Shown here piece by piece: positions 1 through 11,524 of a stretch of 64,000 bases of DNA. The notes below the pieces were generated by a model. It was not told the DNA's origin and made no database searches. It saw only the letters and a program-made list of their open reading frames with translations. Source of the DNA: Dastarcus helophoroides (taxonomy: Eukaryota > Arthropoda > Insecta > Coleoptera > Bothrideridae); contig CM053325.1 of assembly GCA_028583605.1 (NCBI GenBank), positions 47,376,987 through 47,440,986 on the forward strand, in the 5' to 3' direction. Within the stretch, counting starts at the first letter, position 1, and each line of letters opens with the position of its first letter. The position numbers were made by a program, and so were the translations under genes.

Positions 1-1346
1 TTTACCTGTTTGATAGGAAAAGTTTTAGGAGCTGGTTTCTCGGCGTTAGCCAGTGAGTTTCCCCTCTCGCTGTGTTGTTTTCTTACTGTGGGGCTTATCG
101 ACTTCTTGGGGGTTAACCTGCAGTCCTTGAAATACCCCGGTCTGTCATAGTTGTAACGTGTTGTGCTTCTGTAGGATTTGCCTTTAAGAGGTCCCAGCAG
201 TTCTTCAATGCCCGCGTTCATTTCCTTTATGCTAGCGTTCATGTTCGCGTTCATTCCTTTCATTTCCATTGTGCTAACGCTTATGATGTTCGCGAGATCA
301 GGATCATTCGCGGCCTCTTCGATGTCGGCCTTCCTTATTCTCCGTGACGCTTCTGGCTCAAAAACCTTGAAAGCAGCTTCAACCTCCAAAGCTCTAATGA
401 GTGCCTCCCTCGATGTTCGGAAATTTGACAAGCTTATCACTCTCTAGACTTCTGGATCTATTATTCCTTATATGCAATTCTAACTGCGTGAAGTTCCAGA
501 AAGTCAGTTGGTGCTGTTGGGTAGGCGACAATTGCCAGTCTTTTCATGTCAGTCTCAAATTCTTGCAGCGTTTTACCACTTTTCTGCCTTCTCACTAGCA
601 GTTGCGACCAGACAACTTGCTGCAAATGGTGGTCTCCAAATCTCAGCTCTAAAGCCCTAACTAGATCTTCATAGTTAGTTTGTTTGTGATCAGATAAATT
701 ACGCAGTTGTTCCAGAGCTTCTCCACGCAGGGATATCACTAATGAGATCGCCTTTTCTTCCCCCGTCCACCGATTGGCTTTAGCAGCAGCTTCGAATTGT
801 TTGCTGTAGGTCTGGAAGGATGTTTTTCCATCACAGCTCGGAGGTTTCACTTTTTGGGAAGAAATAGCAAATACACTTTCAGATTCATGTTGTGTAACTT
901 GTCCACTTAGCAACTTCATCTCATTTTCCATGTTGCTGATCTTCTGTGTTGTATTTTCCAAATCAAGAAGCTTGCTCTTGAATTCTTCTTTGACTTCGCC
1001 AATCTTTTCTTGCATTTCTTCTCTCTTCCTGTAATGTAATTGGTCCTTTCATTTCTGCTGTCATTCCTGTAATTTGTTTTTTCATTTCTTCTCTCATTCC
1101 TGTAATTTGTTCTTTCACTTCTTCTTTCATCTTTGGAACGTCTACTCAAATTTTTTCAGTTATGTTTGCTAATAGACTATTCAGTTCTTGTTTGTCTGCA
1201 TTCCTTTTCTGTTTTTCTTGTCTTCGTTCTTCATCTTATCGTCTTCGTTCTTCTTCCTTCTGTTCTTTTTCTTCTTTGTCTTTCATCATTGCTAATATCG
1301 CTTGCAATTGTTGTTCCATTTTGGCCGATTTTAATCTCGTTTCCAT
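1..1346 (-). pseudogene. LTR retrotransposon gag, decayed
   Basis: Gag-like protein of a Ty3/gypsy-type element, read right to left from an ATG at 1346 and running off the left edge. The N-terminus is Lys/Glu-rich coiled coil. The clearest block, 461-1015, has the capsid-type sequence around SFQTYSKQFEAAAKANRW, LRGEALEQL and ALELRFG. The frame is broken at least four ways: a TAA near 1238, a TGA near 1148, a one-base shift near 1016-1025, and TAA-TAG just after IAYKE near 461. The frame resumes downstream as gag tail and ends in what was a CCHC zinc knuckle at about 120-160. There the two cysteines and the histidine expected in the first part read Arg, Tyr and Tyr, leaving only the last Cys. 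No protease or reverse transcriptase is inside the window. The assignment to gypsy rather than another LTR class is inference. Confidence 0.8.
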
Positions 1347-1376
1347 AAAATGATCTAGAATGTTCGAGATTTATCT

Positions 1377-1842
1377 TGACGCGCCCCGTATAAAATATTT
1401 TTCAGCTTATAACGCCCGTGATAAAGTCAAGTGCGGGACTTTGTACGAGTTCGTCCGAGAAATAAAGCACAATCCACAACTAATCTCGCTTCTGACATCA
1501 GTTGTTGCGCGTTATCGTTTCGAATGATTAACACTTGGTGAATTGTAACCACTTTATTTCAAAACTGAACCCGGAACACTACAATCGTAATTCACTAGCA
1601 TTGTTTAATTAACTAACTTATTTATTGACTTCTAACTAACTGACTGACTCTAAGGGAAAGTCGACCGCCTTATATAGGTCTCGCTTCGGGTTCTAGAAGA
1701 ATCCAGCAGATAAGGCTTTTTTTGTCGTTTGCCGAAATTTCTGGAGCGCTTATTTGCCGTTTGATTTATTATCGCGGCCGCTTGCCCCTATCAAATTTTC
1801 TAGAAAATTCCCAACTAAACTTTATAATTACTTTTTGTTACA
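1377..1842 (-). mobile_element. Long terminal repeat of the retrotransposon
   Basis: The 466-bp stretch immediately upstream of the broken gag has the layout of an LTR on the minus strand. It starts TGTAACA at 1842 and ends in CA at 1377, has a TATATAAG box at about 1670-1677, and an AATAAA signal at 1553-1558. The partner LTR lies outside the window, so neither identity between LTRs nor the target duplication can be checked and the exact ends are provisional. A primer-binding site should follow at about 1376-1350; I could not match it to a tRNA with confidence. Confidence 0.6.
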
Positions 1843-4229
1843 ATAAGTAATAGCTGCTTTTCGCCTATCGATTCTAATGAGTTATTTCTAAATAGGGAAA
1901 CAGTGTGAAACCACTACAGAAGAAACGGAAATGTCAAATTAACTGATTAGCCTCTATTGAATCTGACTACATAAGAAAACCGCAGATGACAAAAAAAAAT
2001 TTTTTTCATGGACTAAAATTAGGAACAATGACTAAAAAGTGAAGTTGAACTTAGCATCATTTGTCTATCGACATTTTAAACCACTAACGCACAATCATAT
2101 GAAATATTCTATACTTATTTGAAAATACTATTAAGTAATATAAGTTTTTAATAACTATTGAAGATAACTTTTTAACAAAAATATCTGAAATAAAAAACTT
2201 CAAAGTTGACTTTCTATTTAAATTTTACATTTTATGAATGAATATTTTGAAAAGCAGATAAACTAGAAATGTATTTATTTCATTCAAAATTTAATGCATT
2301 TAAAAAAACTATTTTTTTCCAAGTGCAAGAAAATTTAAAAAGCCAGAACAATTTTAATTCTAATATAAAAATACGTTATTATAATAATCATCCCGACACC
2401 TTACGGTATAAGGGAATTGATTATATATATATTATAATAATGCATTTCTAAATGAATAATTTTGTTACTAAGAAGTTATTGTCTATTGTATAAGTTTAGA
2501 CATTCGAGTCAAAATTCGTGCACTTACTATCAGTTTTTATACAGTCTTGAAGATATTTGTCACTTCGAGTGTTAAGGATTTGCATAAACACAACTTAGTC
2601 ATGTATTAAAAAGTGTTAACATTTCCTGAGTGTATTTATTAAAATTCTCTGATTCTAGTCAACTTTATGACCATTATAGTGAACTCATGCGCAATAAAAT
2701 TTTACTGGAAATTTCGAGAACCATTTTAAAGTTTATTCCAATTACAGACTACACTTAGTAAATACGTCTAACAGACTATCTCTTTCCTTTTCGATAATTA
2801 GTGCATTTTTGCGTGATCATTTCGACAATTCCTTCTACTCTTACATATCTCCATCTTTTTTTAATTTTTCTAACAAACAAGATATAGACCTTATACACCA
2901 GTTTTTGATGGAAATTTTGTTAACAATTTTTCTAGCTCCAATTTGTTTTCTTCTAAAAGTGGTTTAATTAAAATTTTATCGTTTTTGCCCTCTGATAATA
3001 ACATTTGCATAGTCAGATCAATTTTAACACCACAGTAAAACAATTGTTTGACAGTTGGATGTGTTAGTTATTATTTTTAAAGCCCACTATTTCCTGTTCC
3101 ACAAAATATGGGCTCCGAGTATAATTTTGTTATTGTGCATGACTTCGAGAAAATTGTCATAAAATTGGCAAAAAAATAAATATACTCAAAAAATGCTTTT
3201 CAACACAAAATTAAATTATTTTTATGTAAATTTGTAGTTTTTTGCTAAACTTGAAGCGAAAAATATTTTTGAAACTCTCTGTGGAAAAATTGATTTTTCT
3301 ATGATACTTTTGACTCGATTATCTTAAAGCTTTCACCTTATAATAGATATATTTTAGAAAATTTCACTAATAACACTAGAGAAAAAAATAAAATGATATT
3401 TTTTTGGCCGACCGTGTATATTTTTGTTATTTAATGTAAATAACAATCATTTATTTTACTAATAGTTTTTTTTTATTTAAATAATATTTATTTTGAATTC
3501 ATTTTAAATTTGGAATATGATGCATTCTAAATGAATATTTTGAAAGAAGAACAATATTTAACAATGTTTGAAATGTAAATGGATATAATAAAATAGGTTA
3601 TATTACGTACATTTAATTTTAATTGTTTTTCAACTAGAAATTCTTATATTTTTCAGAAACATCTCCCTAACACAAATTATTTTTTTCATGTGTAACATCG
3701 TTGAAAATGGATAAATGAAGCAATAGCTGCTACCGGCGATTTCGTCTGTGAAATTAGGTAATAATAATTGTCTTTACAACTTGGCGAAAAAACTCCAAAA
3801 TTAAAGAGTTTTAAAAAAAATTATAAAATTAATTTGGGTAAACCTAATAAAATCAACTTAATTACCTATGCACCGCTTTAAAGGGTTCGTGTAGATTGCA
3901 GAATGATATTAAATTGTTAACAATTTGAAAAAATTAAACATATTCAAGAAATGAAAAATTGAAATATTTTTGAAGAATTAAAATTTTGTTTGTTAACAAA
4001 CCAGTCGCAATTAATTAATTCATTATTCATAAGGCAAAATTTCAAGAGACGTAAAAGTTTCAAAATAAACAAAGTAATCTGATACATATTTTTGAATATT
4101 CACTTTGTCAAACAAATAAACTGTAGCAAAAACAACTTAGGGGATGCTTATGTCAATCCCCTTCAAAGGAAAGAAATTTTATAAAATTGTTGAGAAGTCG
4201 CACATGTGTTAATAGAAAATTTGACTGCT
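1843..4229. other. AT-rich intergenic sequence, no gene seen
   Basis: No open frame longer than about 60 codons looks protein-like. The part around 2505-3420 may be an old Tc1/mariner-type remnant: its right end carries the sequence ggccgaccgtgtata, which on the other strand reads as a plausible terminal repeat (tatacacggtcggcc). I found no matching left repeat or transposase. Confidence 0.4.
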
Positions 4230-5770
4230 ATACTTTTTTGGTTTTTGGCTTAGATTTTTTTCGAAAATTTAAATTTTTCAGAATTTGCATTTTTGGAATA
4301 ATTTTCCTTTTTTTTCTAATTTTGTTTACGTTTTGACCAACTTTTCCAAAAATTTTCTATTTTTTGGAAAATTTCGGTTTTTCAAGGTTTCATTTTTTTC
4401 TAAAATTTAGCCTTTTTAAAATCTTGGTTTTTTTTTTAAATTTTGACATTTTAAAAAAATTTCCCTCGTTGAAAATACTTAATTTTTTTTAAATGTAGAA
4501 TTTTTGAAGCTGAACTGTTTTTAGTGTCAGTTTTTTAATTTTTCTATATTTTCACTTACTTTTTGAACATTTTGATTATTGAAAATGTCGGCTATTTTTT
4601 AAATTTGAATTATTTTTCAAAATTTGTACTTTTTGCAAACTTTCGATTTTTTGTTTATTTCCATGCTTTCCATGCTAATTTTTTTTAAATGCCAATTTTT
4701 TTTGAAATTTTCGATTTTGCAAAATTTTTTCAAAATGTCGATTTTTTTTTAAATTGTTTTTTTGAGTTTTGACTTATAAAAACTTCCGATTATTTTTCAA
4801 AATTTTAATTTTTTGGAAAATTTGAGTATTGCAAAAAAATGTAAAAAAAAGTATTAATTCCTCAAAATTTGGTTCTTCTTTTTAATTTCGACTTTTCTGA
4901 TAATTTTGGCTTTTCTTCAATATTCAGACTTCGACAATTTTGACCTTATTTGAAATTCAATTTAATGGAAATTAACATTTTTTTTTCAAAATTCGACTTT
5001 TTTTTCAGATTGCGATTTTAAAAGTAATTCGACTTTCTTGATAATTTTGTCTTTTCTTAAGTAAAGAGAACCTTTTGAAAATTTGGGTTTCTTAAAAAGC
5101 TGATTAAAAATTCTTAAATTTTGTAATCTCGACACTTTTTTAAAATTTTGACTCTTTGAAATTTTAGATTATTTCTCATAATATTAACTTTTTGAAAAAC
5201 TTAAAATTTTGTTGAAAATTTCGTCATTCTTTAAAATACTTGAATTTTTTTTAAGAATGTAAAATTTTGACTTTTTAGAAAATCTTAATTTTTTTTTAGA
5301 AATTTTAACTTTCTATGAAAATCTCAACATTTTTCAAAATTTCGATTGTTTTAAAAAATTTAATTTTAAAATTTTCGACTTTTTCAAAATTTTTATATTT
5401 TTAAACTTTTCAATTTTTTTCAAAATGTTAACTTTTATTGAAAATATCAACTCTAAAATTTGGACTTTTTTAGAAACTTGAAAATTTTTGAAATATGGGT
5501 CTTATTTTCAAATATTCAATTTTATCAAAAATTTCATTTGTTCTAAATTTTGAAATTTTTTAAAACGTAAACTGATTTTTAAAATATCTCTTTCTTGAAA
5601 ATGTTCACTTTTTAATTTCGACTTTTTTCGAAAGTAGTGACTATTTTTTTAAATTTTATCTGTACATAGGACATACACTCATGCGTCTTTTCCTTAGACA
5701 AATATCGAACTTTATAAGGGGAAGTTTTATTTTTTTTAATACGACTTTTTTCCAAAATTTCGACTTTTAT
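4230..5770 (+). repeat. Degenerate TTTCGAC repeat block, T-rich on plus
   Basis: About 1.5 kb of imperfect units near TTTTCAAAATTTCGACTTTT, with the T-rich strand on plus throughout. Units vary from about 15 to 30 nt, so there is no exact tandem register. Same family as the blocks at 16390, 27000, 31070, 43020, 51240, 54830 and 62510. Confidence 0.75.
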
Positions 5771-6660
5771 TAGTAAATTATACAAATACCTGCTAATAAG
5801 TACATAAAATTTTTCAAACTAGGTATCTAAAATATAAATGTTTGACAAGTGTCAACTTGTAACATGCAACACGAAACCAATAATATAAATTTCATAATTA
5901 CAAACGAGTATATTCAGTACGATGCCAATTCCCCGATTACGTATTTCGGAAAAGTAATCGGTGAATCCTATTACATTTTTACTTACTCGTGCAGGTCTCT
6001 AATCTGTATAGATGTACAGCTTTCAGCCATTGGTTATGTATTAGCAAATATACTTCTTTTAAATAATTCATAAATCAACAAACAACTCTATTAACAGATT
6101 ATTCTGAATTTTTTAACTTCAAAAAATAAGCATTGAAACAATCTACTAAAAATAGCAATAGCAACACATTAAAAAAATCATGGAATATCGATTTGGCTCT
6201 ATAATTTAAAAATAAGAGCAGTTGTATGAGAGACAAACATATTTATTAAAAATATTTACACATATACAAATGTAACTTTATTGAGGAACTATTCTAACTG
6301 CAAATGTACATTAAACAAAAAAAAATATATCAGAAATATAGAAGAGACTTACATGTTAATAACTTAAATATGCTTTTAATCACAAGGCTGACTTACATTA
6401 TTTACAGGTACTCATATTTACAAACTAGGCATAATAATAATAATAATGAAGCAGATCACAACTTGTACAAAATTACTATTTAAGAGCCATAACACTGAAA
6501 AAAGGAATTCCTTCCTCTGGAATATAGTACATTTGGTAAATATTAATGTATAATGAAATAAAAAAAATGTATAATAAATTCGGTAAATTTTAAATCAATA
6601 AACGTTTTCATAATTGTTAATAGATTAACTAAATCACTAATGTTCATGATAACCTTAAAA
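5771..6660. other. Intergenic/3' UTR of the zinc finger gene
   Basis: AT-rich sequence downstream of the minus-strand zinc finger/PHD gene. Possible minus-strand AATAAA polyadenylation signals lie at about 6287-6292 and 6240-6245. A (taa) microsatellite is present near 6430-6447. No other coding sequence is recognised. Confidence 0.5.
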
Positions 6661-9600
6661 TTACAAAAGCTCTTTCCTTTGCTGCTTTCTTTTTCTGCAG
6701 TCAGGACAAAACCACTGTCCTTTTGGAGGAACCATGATACCAACACATTCAAAATGAAACCACTCTATGGCACAATCGTGAGAATCACACCCAATCATCT
6801 CTGAAACTTCATCGTAAGGACACCTGCAGTAACAGTACAATTGCACCTGTTTATCCTTCGGAGGCATAGGAGTTTCTTCGACGCACGAATCATTGGAATC
6901 TGTCGTACTGTTTTCCCTGTCCTGCACGAATAATCTTTGATTAGGTAATTTCGATGTGGTTACTGATGATGCTAGCATGGATGAAGTCATTATGGGTGAA
7001 GTTACTGGTGGCGTCATCGATGATGGAGTTCTTATCGACGGCACGGATCTCATGGACGATGGGGTCATCATAGATGGCGCACTCTTTTGTTGGATTCGCA
7101 TCTCTCCGGGTCTAGAAGCGTTTTTAATCGTTATAGGTTCCACCGTGGGTTGCAAAACTTGTTGCATGTAGGGCAGTCCCTTAATAGTAATCGGTGGCAC
7201 CATCGGTTGCAGCGATTGGTGCTCAGTTTTCCTCCACTTCACTCCCGCATTAATTTTATCGGTTTCTTCGTCGCTGGAATAACCGTAAAATTTATTTGGT
7301 ACCCTTCTACGCTTCGAAGCTCTCAGATTCATCTCACTTTCCGCTGCGCTAATCACCTGGGGCTTAGGAGTCGTTATAGTGGAAGAATTTTTATTTATAG
7401 TTATCGTTAGGGGATTATGTTGATTGGCGTAGTATTCTTCGGTTTGTGGCTTTGTCGTTGAATAAGTGTCATGTTTCCTGTCACTTTTCTTTCTTTTTTT
7501 CTTCTTTGATTTGAATTTCTTTTTCTGTTTCAGTTCTTCTTCTGGTAGACTCGGAGTTGACGGTCGACTGTTCTCCACGAAACCCCCGCATGGAACTGGG
7601 CCAATTTCCGCTAGAAGTTTATTCCTTTTTTCTTCAAGAATCTTCCTAGCCAACTTTTGGGGTTGCTCGTCGTAAAATTCCTCGTCAGTTTCGCTTTCAG
7701 TTGTGTCTAAATCAGATTCGTGAATCAAGGTTTCAACCGGGACATTCGGTTGAATTGGGGCGACTTCTTTCTGCATTGGATCCGGGATCTTCTTCTTTCT
7801 TCCTCGCTTGGTCACCTGTTTCTTGGTTTCTTCGTTTGAGCTATCACTGCCTGAATCGTCCGAACTCGATGAACTGTCGGAGCTGCTGCATGAACAATTG
7901 GAACCACACGAGCAACTGGAGCTATCGCTATCTGAACTAGAAGTTGGGGAATTTAAACCTATTTCTTCTTTTTTGTCGTTTTGTCGGGGCGTTTGTTTGA
8001 TGTCTTGTTCAGGTTCATTTTTATCTTGAAGTTTATTCGCACCCTTTGGGGCACAATAGTCATGATCGACACGTTGAGATAAATCCGGTTTAACTTCTGT
8101 GATGTTAACGTCAATTTTATTTTCTGGATTGTAAAAATAGTCGTGATCTCTAAGCGCCGATTCGAGGGTGACTTCGTCAGACTTGTCAACAAGGGGTATA
8201 TTAGTCTTATCGTTTTCAAAAAGAGTATCCAATTTTTCTTTCTTGGCCTGGTAATTTTTAAAATTATCCCAAATATTTTCCAGAACCACGTCAACTTTTT
8301 CTTCCTCGGGTAAAATATTTTCGGAATCTTCAACAATGGTAGGTATTGAATTTATTTCTGTAACAATGGCGGAATCTTCTGCACTGACAGCTTCTGTTGT
8401 AACAAGGGGAGAACTAGCTAAATCTGTATCTCCAGCTGATAAGTCTGTGTTTTCTGTAGACAGATCTTCTGCACCAGCGACTACTGAATCATCCCTAGCC
8501 GCCTGATTTGGTTTATCCGCATCATCACTATCGCTGTCACTTTCGGATAAATTTAATTCTGGCAAATCGTAAACATCTATTTTCGCCTTCGGTTTTTCGA
8601 TATTCTCGTTAGGTTTTTCGTCTTCCACCTCTACTTTCTCTGCAGTCTCATCTGGTACATTATTTTCATCTTTTACCTCAACTGGTTGCATATGGGAAAG
8701 CTCATGTTTCTTTAACAGTTTCTTAGAAATAAATCGTTCGGTACAGTCTTCTACAGTGCACGAATGAGGTTTTTCATCAGAATGAATCCTCTTGTGAACT
8801 TTTAAGGCAACAGCTCTTGAGAAGCTCAGGTTGCATTCATCGCAACTAAACGCGTTTGGAGGTACGCAAAAATGATAAACGTGGGGCCACTTCTTCTGCA
8901 AACACTTTTTACAGAGAACACTCTCAGTACCGTGCTTCCAAAACAAATGTCTCGTAATGTCCAATTTGTTTCTGTAAGCGATGCCGCAACGGTAGCAAAA
9001 ATGGTGTAATTTGTGTTTCCACACATGGTTTGATAACCTATACTGATTTTGGCACATTTCTAAGCATACATCACACACATGGTGGCGTTTCCTCAAGTGA
9101 ACCATTAGTCTAAAAGCTGAAGGCAAATCGTCACCTACGCACATGCAACAACGAAACTGAACATCAAAATCTAACATATAGAGACCAGGACACAAATGAC
9201 AAATCAGCTCGCTGTAGCTGTAGAAATTTGACTTGCACATTATACAAAGTAGAAGATTTTTTGTGTGCAGCTTTCTATTATGTAAATAAAGTTCTTTGTG
9301 AACACTTGTGGAGTAACGACATTGGAAGCACTCGAATTGATGCGAAAATGTTAAAGCCTCATTTGAGGAATGAGATTCCAAATTAAAATATACGTTCTCT
9401 AAGGATGGTAAACACTCTCTGATTCTAGCAACAAAATTATCAGGTAATAATTCTTCCGCTGTAATACTATTAACGACAGCTGTATATCGATGTTCAGCTA
9501 TAGCATGTAAACCAAGTTGCTTACCATTAACTGCTATCTTTCGAGCATGATTACAATATATACAAAAGGGGGCAGTTGCATTTAAACACTTTTGCAACAA

Positions 9601-11484
9601 AATCTTGATGTCAAATTTATCGAGAGGTTGTTCCAACTTCAATTCCACTGCATTAATATCAGGGCCTGCAACTGCTATCTGCACATCAATCTTTTGATCA
9701 CATTTTTCATTTTCACTTTCAATCTGCTCCACTTCCATGTATCTGTCACTGTCATCGCTTTCAAAATGTTCAGAATTCGACAACTTCGGAATTTTCAACG
9801 ATAACTTTGGCACTTTCCTAATTTCTTCCATACCTGCTGCCTCTGCTTCACATCTGCTTTCTTTTTCAGTCATTTCATCATCAAGCATATATGGTTCAGA
9901 TTCTTCATCTTCAGGATGACTGGTGCTATCACCATTTTCAAAAAATTGTGACATTTTTGTATTTTGCGCATCTGTCAAATTTAAATTAACCTGGTCAGTA
10001 TCCTTGGAAACATCCTGTTTATCAACAAGATCATTGTCAGGAAACATAGCTGCACACTCTGATTCAGTTTCTACAAAATTTTGTCTGTAGTGTTTTAATT
10101 CCACTTTAGGATCCCAACTATTTGCAGTAATAGAGGTGAATTCACTGGTTTCATGTTCAGAATCTACATCATTTACAAGGGCAGATTCATCATTTTCCTG
10201 ATATGGCAAACCCATAGAAGGATCATCATATTCGGAAAACATGGGGTTTGTAGGTGCACATTTCTGGTGTGCAGATTCTAAATTACTTTTTTCACACTGA
10301 GTCTCCATGCTCGGTTCCAAATTATCTTCAGCAAGACTTTTTTCTTCCACCGTTGTGCTTTTTTGACATTCAGATTGCACTGGGTTACTTGTAGAAGACA
10401 GATCGCTTTTTTGAAGTTCACCATCCACAGCTGTCAATTGGTCATTCAGGAATGCCGCTGATTCACCAGTAACGTGGTTTTCGGGCCTAATTTGAGCTTT
10501 TGTTTTCCCTTTTGGAGCAGACTTACCCCCGTCTTCACAACTGTGATAAAAAAAATTATCTTGCTCACTGAAAAGTTTCTTACACTCACAACAAATGATG
10601 TAACAAGGTTCATTATATGCACTAAAAAATTGTTCTACTGTGTCTTTTCTGCCAGGTTCAAAATTGTGCCTATTGTAAATGTGTTGGCACAAATCGTCTA
10701 ATACCGAAAACATTCCCAAACAGTACAAACAAATATAACGTCTGTGATATTCCAGCATATGAACATATAAATTCCAGTTTTCATAATACGTTCCACAGGC
10801 TGAACACAAAAACACCTTTCTGGTCAATTTAAAACTTGAGGATGAACCATCTTCCACATTAGTAGACGAAATTGGATCAGCACTACACTGAATCATATGT
10901 TCATGCAAACTATACAAAGTTTCAAATCCACCCTGCTGACACTTGGAGCATTTGAATTTTAGCGCCGGCTGCAACCCCAAATATTGCGCGTATTCCCGCA
11001 GTTTTGAATTTTTTGTCTTTTTACATTTATGAACAGCCTTTTGGCTTGCACACTTCTGAATTGCACACTTTTTAGAAACTGAATTCGCCACATGCTGTTG
11101 TGACAACTCATACAAGGATTCACTGAAGTAAGGATTAGAATGAAGTATGGTTTCCGTATTGGTACGATTCTTCTTGGACTTGGGCAAATTTCGTTTTTCT
11201 GTGTCCTCATCAATCACCAGGGCGTCGCTTTCAGAGCTTTTATCCTCCGCATTGCAATCATCGAAATCTGCACTGCCTTCAAAATCTCCATTTAGTTCAC
11301 TAGGCTTGATCGCTTCGCTTTCTGTATTGAACTCGCTCGAATTAACCAAATCACCAGATTTTAGTTCACTTTCGTCGTTAGAAACAGCAACCGTCCCATC
11401 AGGGAAGCTTGCCATTGTCGACGAAACTACTCCATTTTTCGGAAAATTGGACGATTCTGCCAGCGGAACTGGACCATTTTCCAT
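6661..11484 (-). CDS. MESR4: Multi C2H2 zinc finger and PHD finger nuclear protein, MESR4-like
   Basis: Uninterrupted 1607-codon frame. An in-frame GTG lies four codons upstream, but the first ATG is at 11484 in the context GGGATGG, so I start there. One group of Cys2His2-type fingers lies at residues about 180-305 and a larger group at about 640-930 (for example FSCDECNLSFSRAVALKVHK). These are followed by acidic and Ser-rich tracts (about 1175-1218, SSSDSD-type), a Lys-rich stretch near 1325-1338 that looks like a nuclear localisation signal, and a C-terminal ING-like PHD finger (about 1548-1601: CYC, CDSHDCAIEWFHFECVG, WFCPDC). Many C2H2 fingers plus a single C-terminal PHD finger is the architecture of Drosophila MESR4, a chromatin-associated regulator identified through Ras signalling. 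PHD fingers of this type usually bind methylated histone H3 tails. The name rests on architecture, not alignment. A 5'UTR intron probably ends near 11523 (TTTTAG on minus). Confidence 0.85.
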   Translation of the reverse strand: MENGPVPLAESSNFPKNGVVSSTMASFPDGTVAVSNDESELKSGDLVNSSEFNTESEAIKPSELNGDFEGSADFDDCNAEDKSSESDALVIDEDTEKRNLPKSKKNRTNTETILHSNPYFSESLYELSQQHVANSVSKKCAIQKCASQKAVHKCKKTKNSKLREYAQYLGLQPALKFKCSKCQQGGFETLYSLHEHMIQCSADPISSTNVEDGSSSSFKLTRKVFLCSACGTYYENWNLYVHMLEYHRRYICLYCLGMFSVLDDLCQHIYNRHNFEPGRKDTVEQFFSAYNEPCYIICCECKKLFSEQDNFFYHSCEDGGKSAPKGKTKAQIRPENHVTGESAAFLNDQLTAVDGELQKSDLSSTSNPVQSECQKSTTVEEKSLAEDNLEPSMETQCEKSNLESAHQKCAPTNPMFSEYDDPSMGLPYQENDESALVNDVDSEHETSEFTSITANSWDPKVELKHYRQNFVETESECAAMFPDNDLVDKQDVSKDTDQVNLNLTDAQNTKMSQFFENGDSTSHPEDEESEPYMLDDEMTEKESRCEAEAAGMEEIRKVPKLSLKIPKLSNSEHFESDDSDRYMEVEQIESENEKCDQKIDVQIAVAGPDINAVELKLEQPLDKFDIKILLQKCLNATAPFCIYCNHARKIAVNGKQLGLHAIAEHRYTAVVNSITAEELLPDNFVARIRECLPSLENVYFNLESHSSNEALTFSHQFECFQCRYSTSVHKELYLHNRKLHTKNLLLCIMCKSNFYSYSELICHLCPGLYMLDFDVQFRCCMCVGDDLPSAFRLMVHLRKRHHVCDVCLEMCQNQYRLSNHVWKHKLHHFCYRCGIAYRNKLDITRHLFWKHGTESVLCKKCLQKKWPHVYHFCVPPNAFSCDECNLSFSRAVALKVHKRIHSDEKPHSCTVEDCTERFISKKLLKKHELSHMQPVEVKDENNVPDETAEKVEVEDEKPNENIEKPKAKIDVYDLPELNLSESDSDSDDADKPNQAARDDSVVAGAEDLSTENTDLSAGDTDLASSPLVTTEAVSAEDSAIVTEINSIPTIVEDSENILPEEEKVDVVLENIWDNFKNYQAKKEKLDTLFENDKTNIPLVDKSDEVTLESALRDHDYFYNPENKIDVNITEVKPDLSQRVDHDYCAPKGANKLQDKNEPEQDIKQTPRQNDKKEEIGLNSPTSSSDSDSSSCSCGSNCSCSSSDSSSSSDDSGSDSSNEETKKQVTKRGRKKKIPDPMQKEVAPIQPNVPVETLIHESDLDTTESETDEEFYDEQPQKLARKILEEKRNKLLAEIGPVPCGGFVENSRPSTPSLPEEELKQKKKFKSKKKKRKKSDRKHDTYSTTKPQTEEYYANQHNPLTITINKNSSTITTPKPQVISAAESEMNLRASKRRRVPNKFYGYSSDEETDKINAGVKWRKTEHQSLQPMVPPITIKGLPYMQQVLQPTVEPITIKNASRPGEMRIQQKSAPSMMTPSSMRSVPSIRTPSSMTPPVTSPIMTSSMLASSVTTSKLPNQRLFVQDRENSTTDSNDSCVEETPMPPKDKQVQLYCYCRCPYDEVSEMIGCDSHDCAIEWFHFECVGIMVPPKGQWFCPDCRKRKQQRKELL

Positions 11485-11492
11485 CCCAATAC

Positions 11493-11510
11493 TCACAGTT
11501 TTTCAACCAT
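11493..11510 (-). promoter_or_regulatory. Six-codon upstream ORF before the MESR4-like start
   Basis: An ATG at 11510 opens a five-amino-acid frame (MVEKL) that stops at 11493, eight bases before the main ATG. It lies downstream of the presumed 3' splice site, so it should be in the mature 5'UTR. Such a uORF would be expected to lower initiation at the main start; that effect is inference. Confidence 0.45.
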
Positions 11511-11524
11511 CACCTGCAACCCTA

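Noticed and set aside
178..447. 89-codon plus-strand frame, apparently hydrophobic
   Set aside because: It is the reverse of the gag tail; the minus-strand reading gives a sensible gag sequence leading to the worn zinc knuckle.
6956..8029. Several plus-strand frames of 70-107 codons
   Set aside because: Shadows of the low-complexity 3' half of the 1607-codon minus-strand gene.
7959..8336. 125-codon minus-strand frame
   Set aside because: An alternate frame inside the MESR4-like gene; composition is Ile/Lys/Thr-rich without family features.
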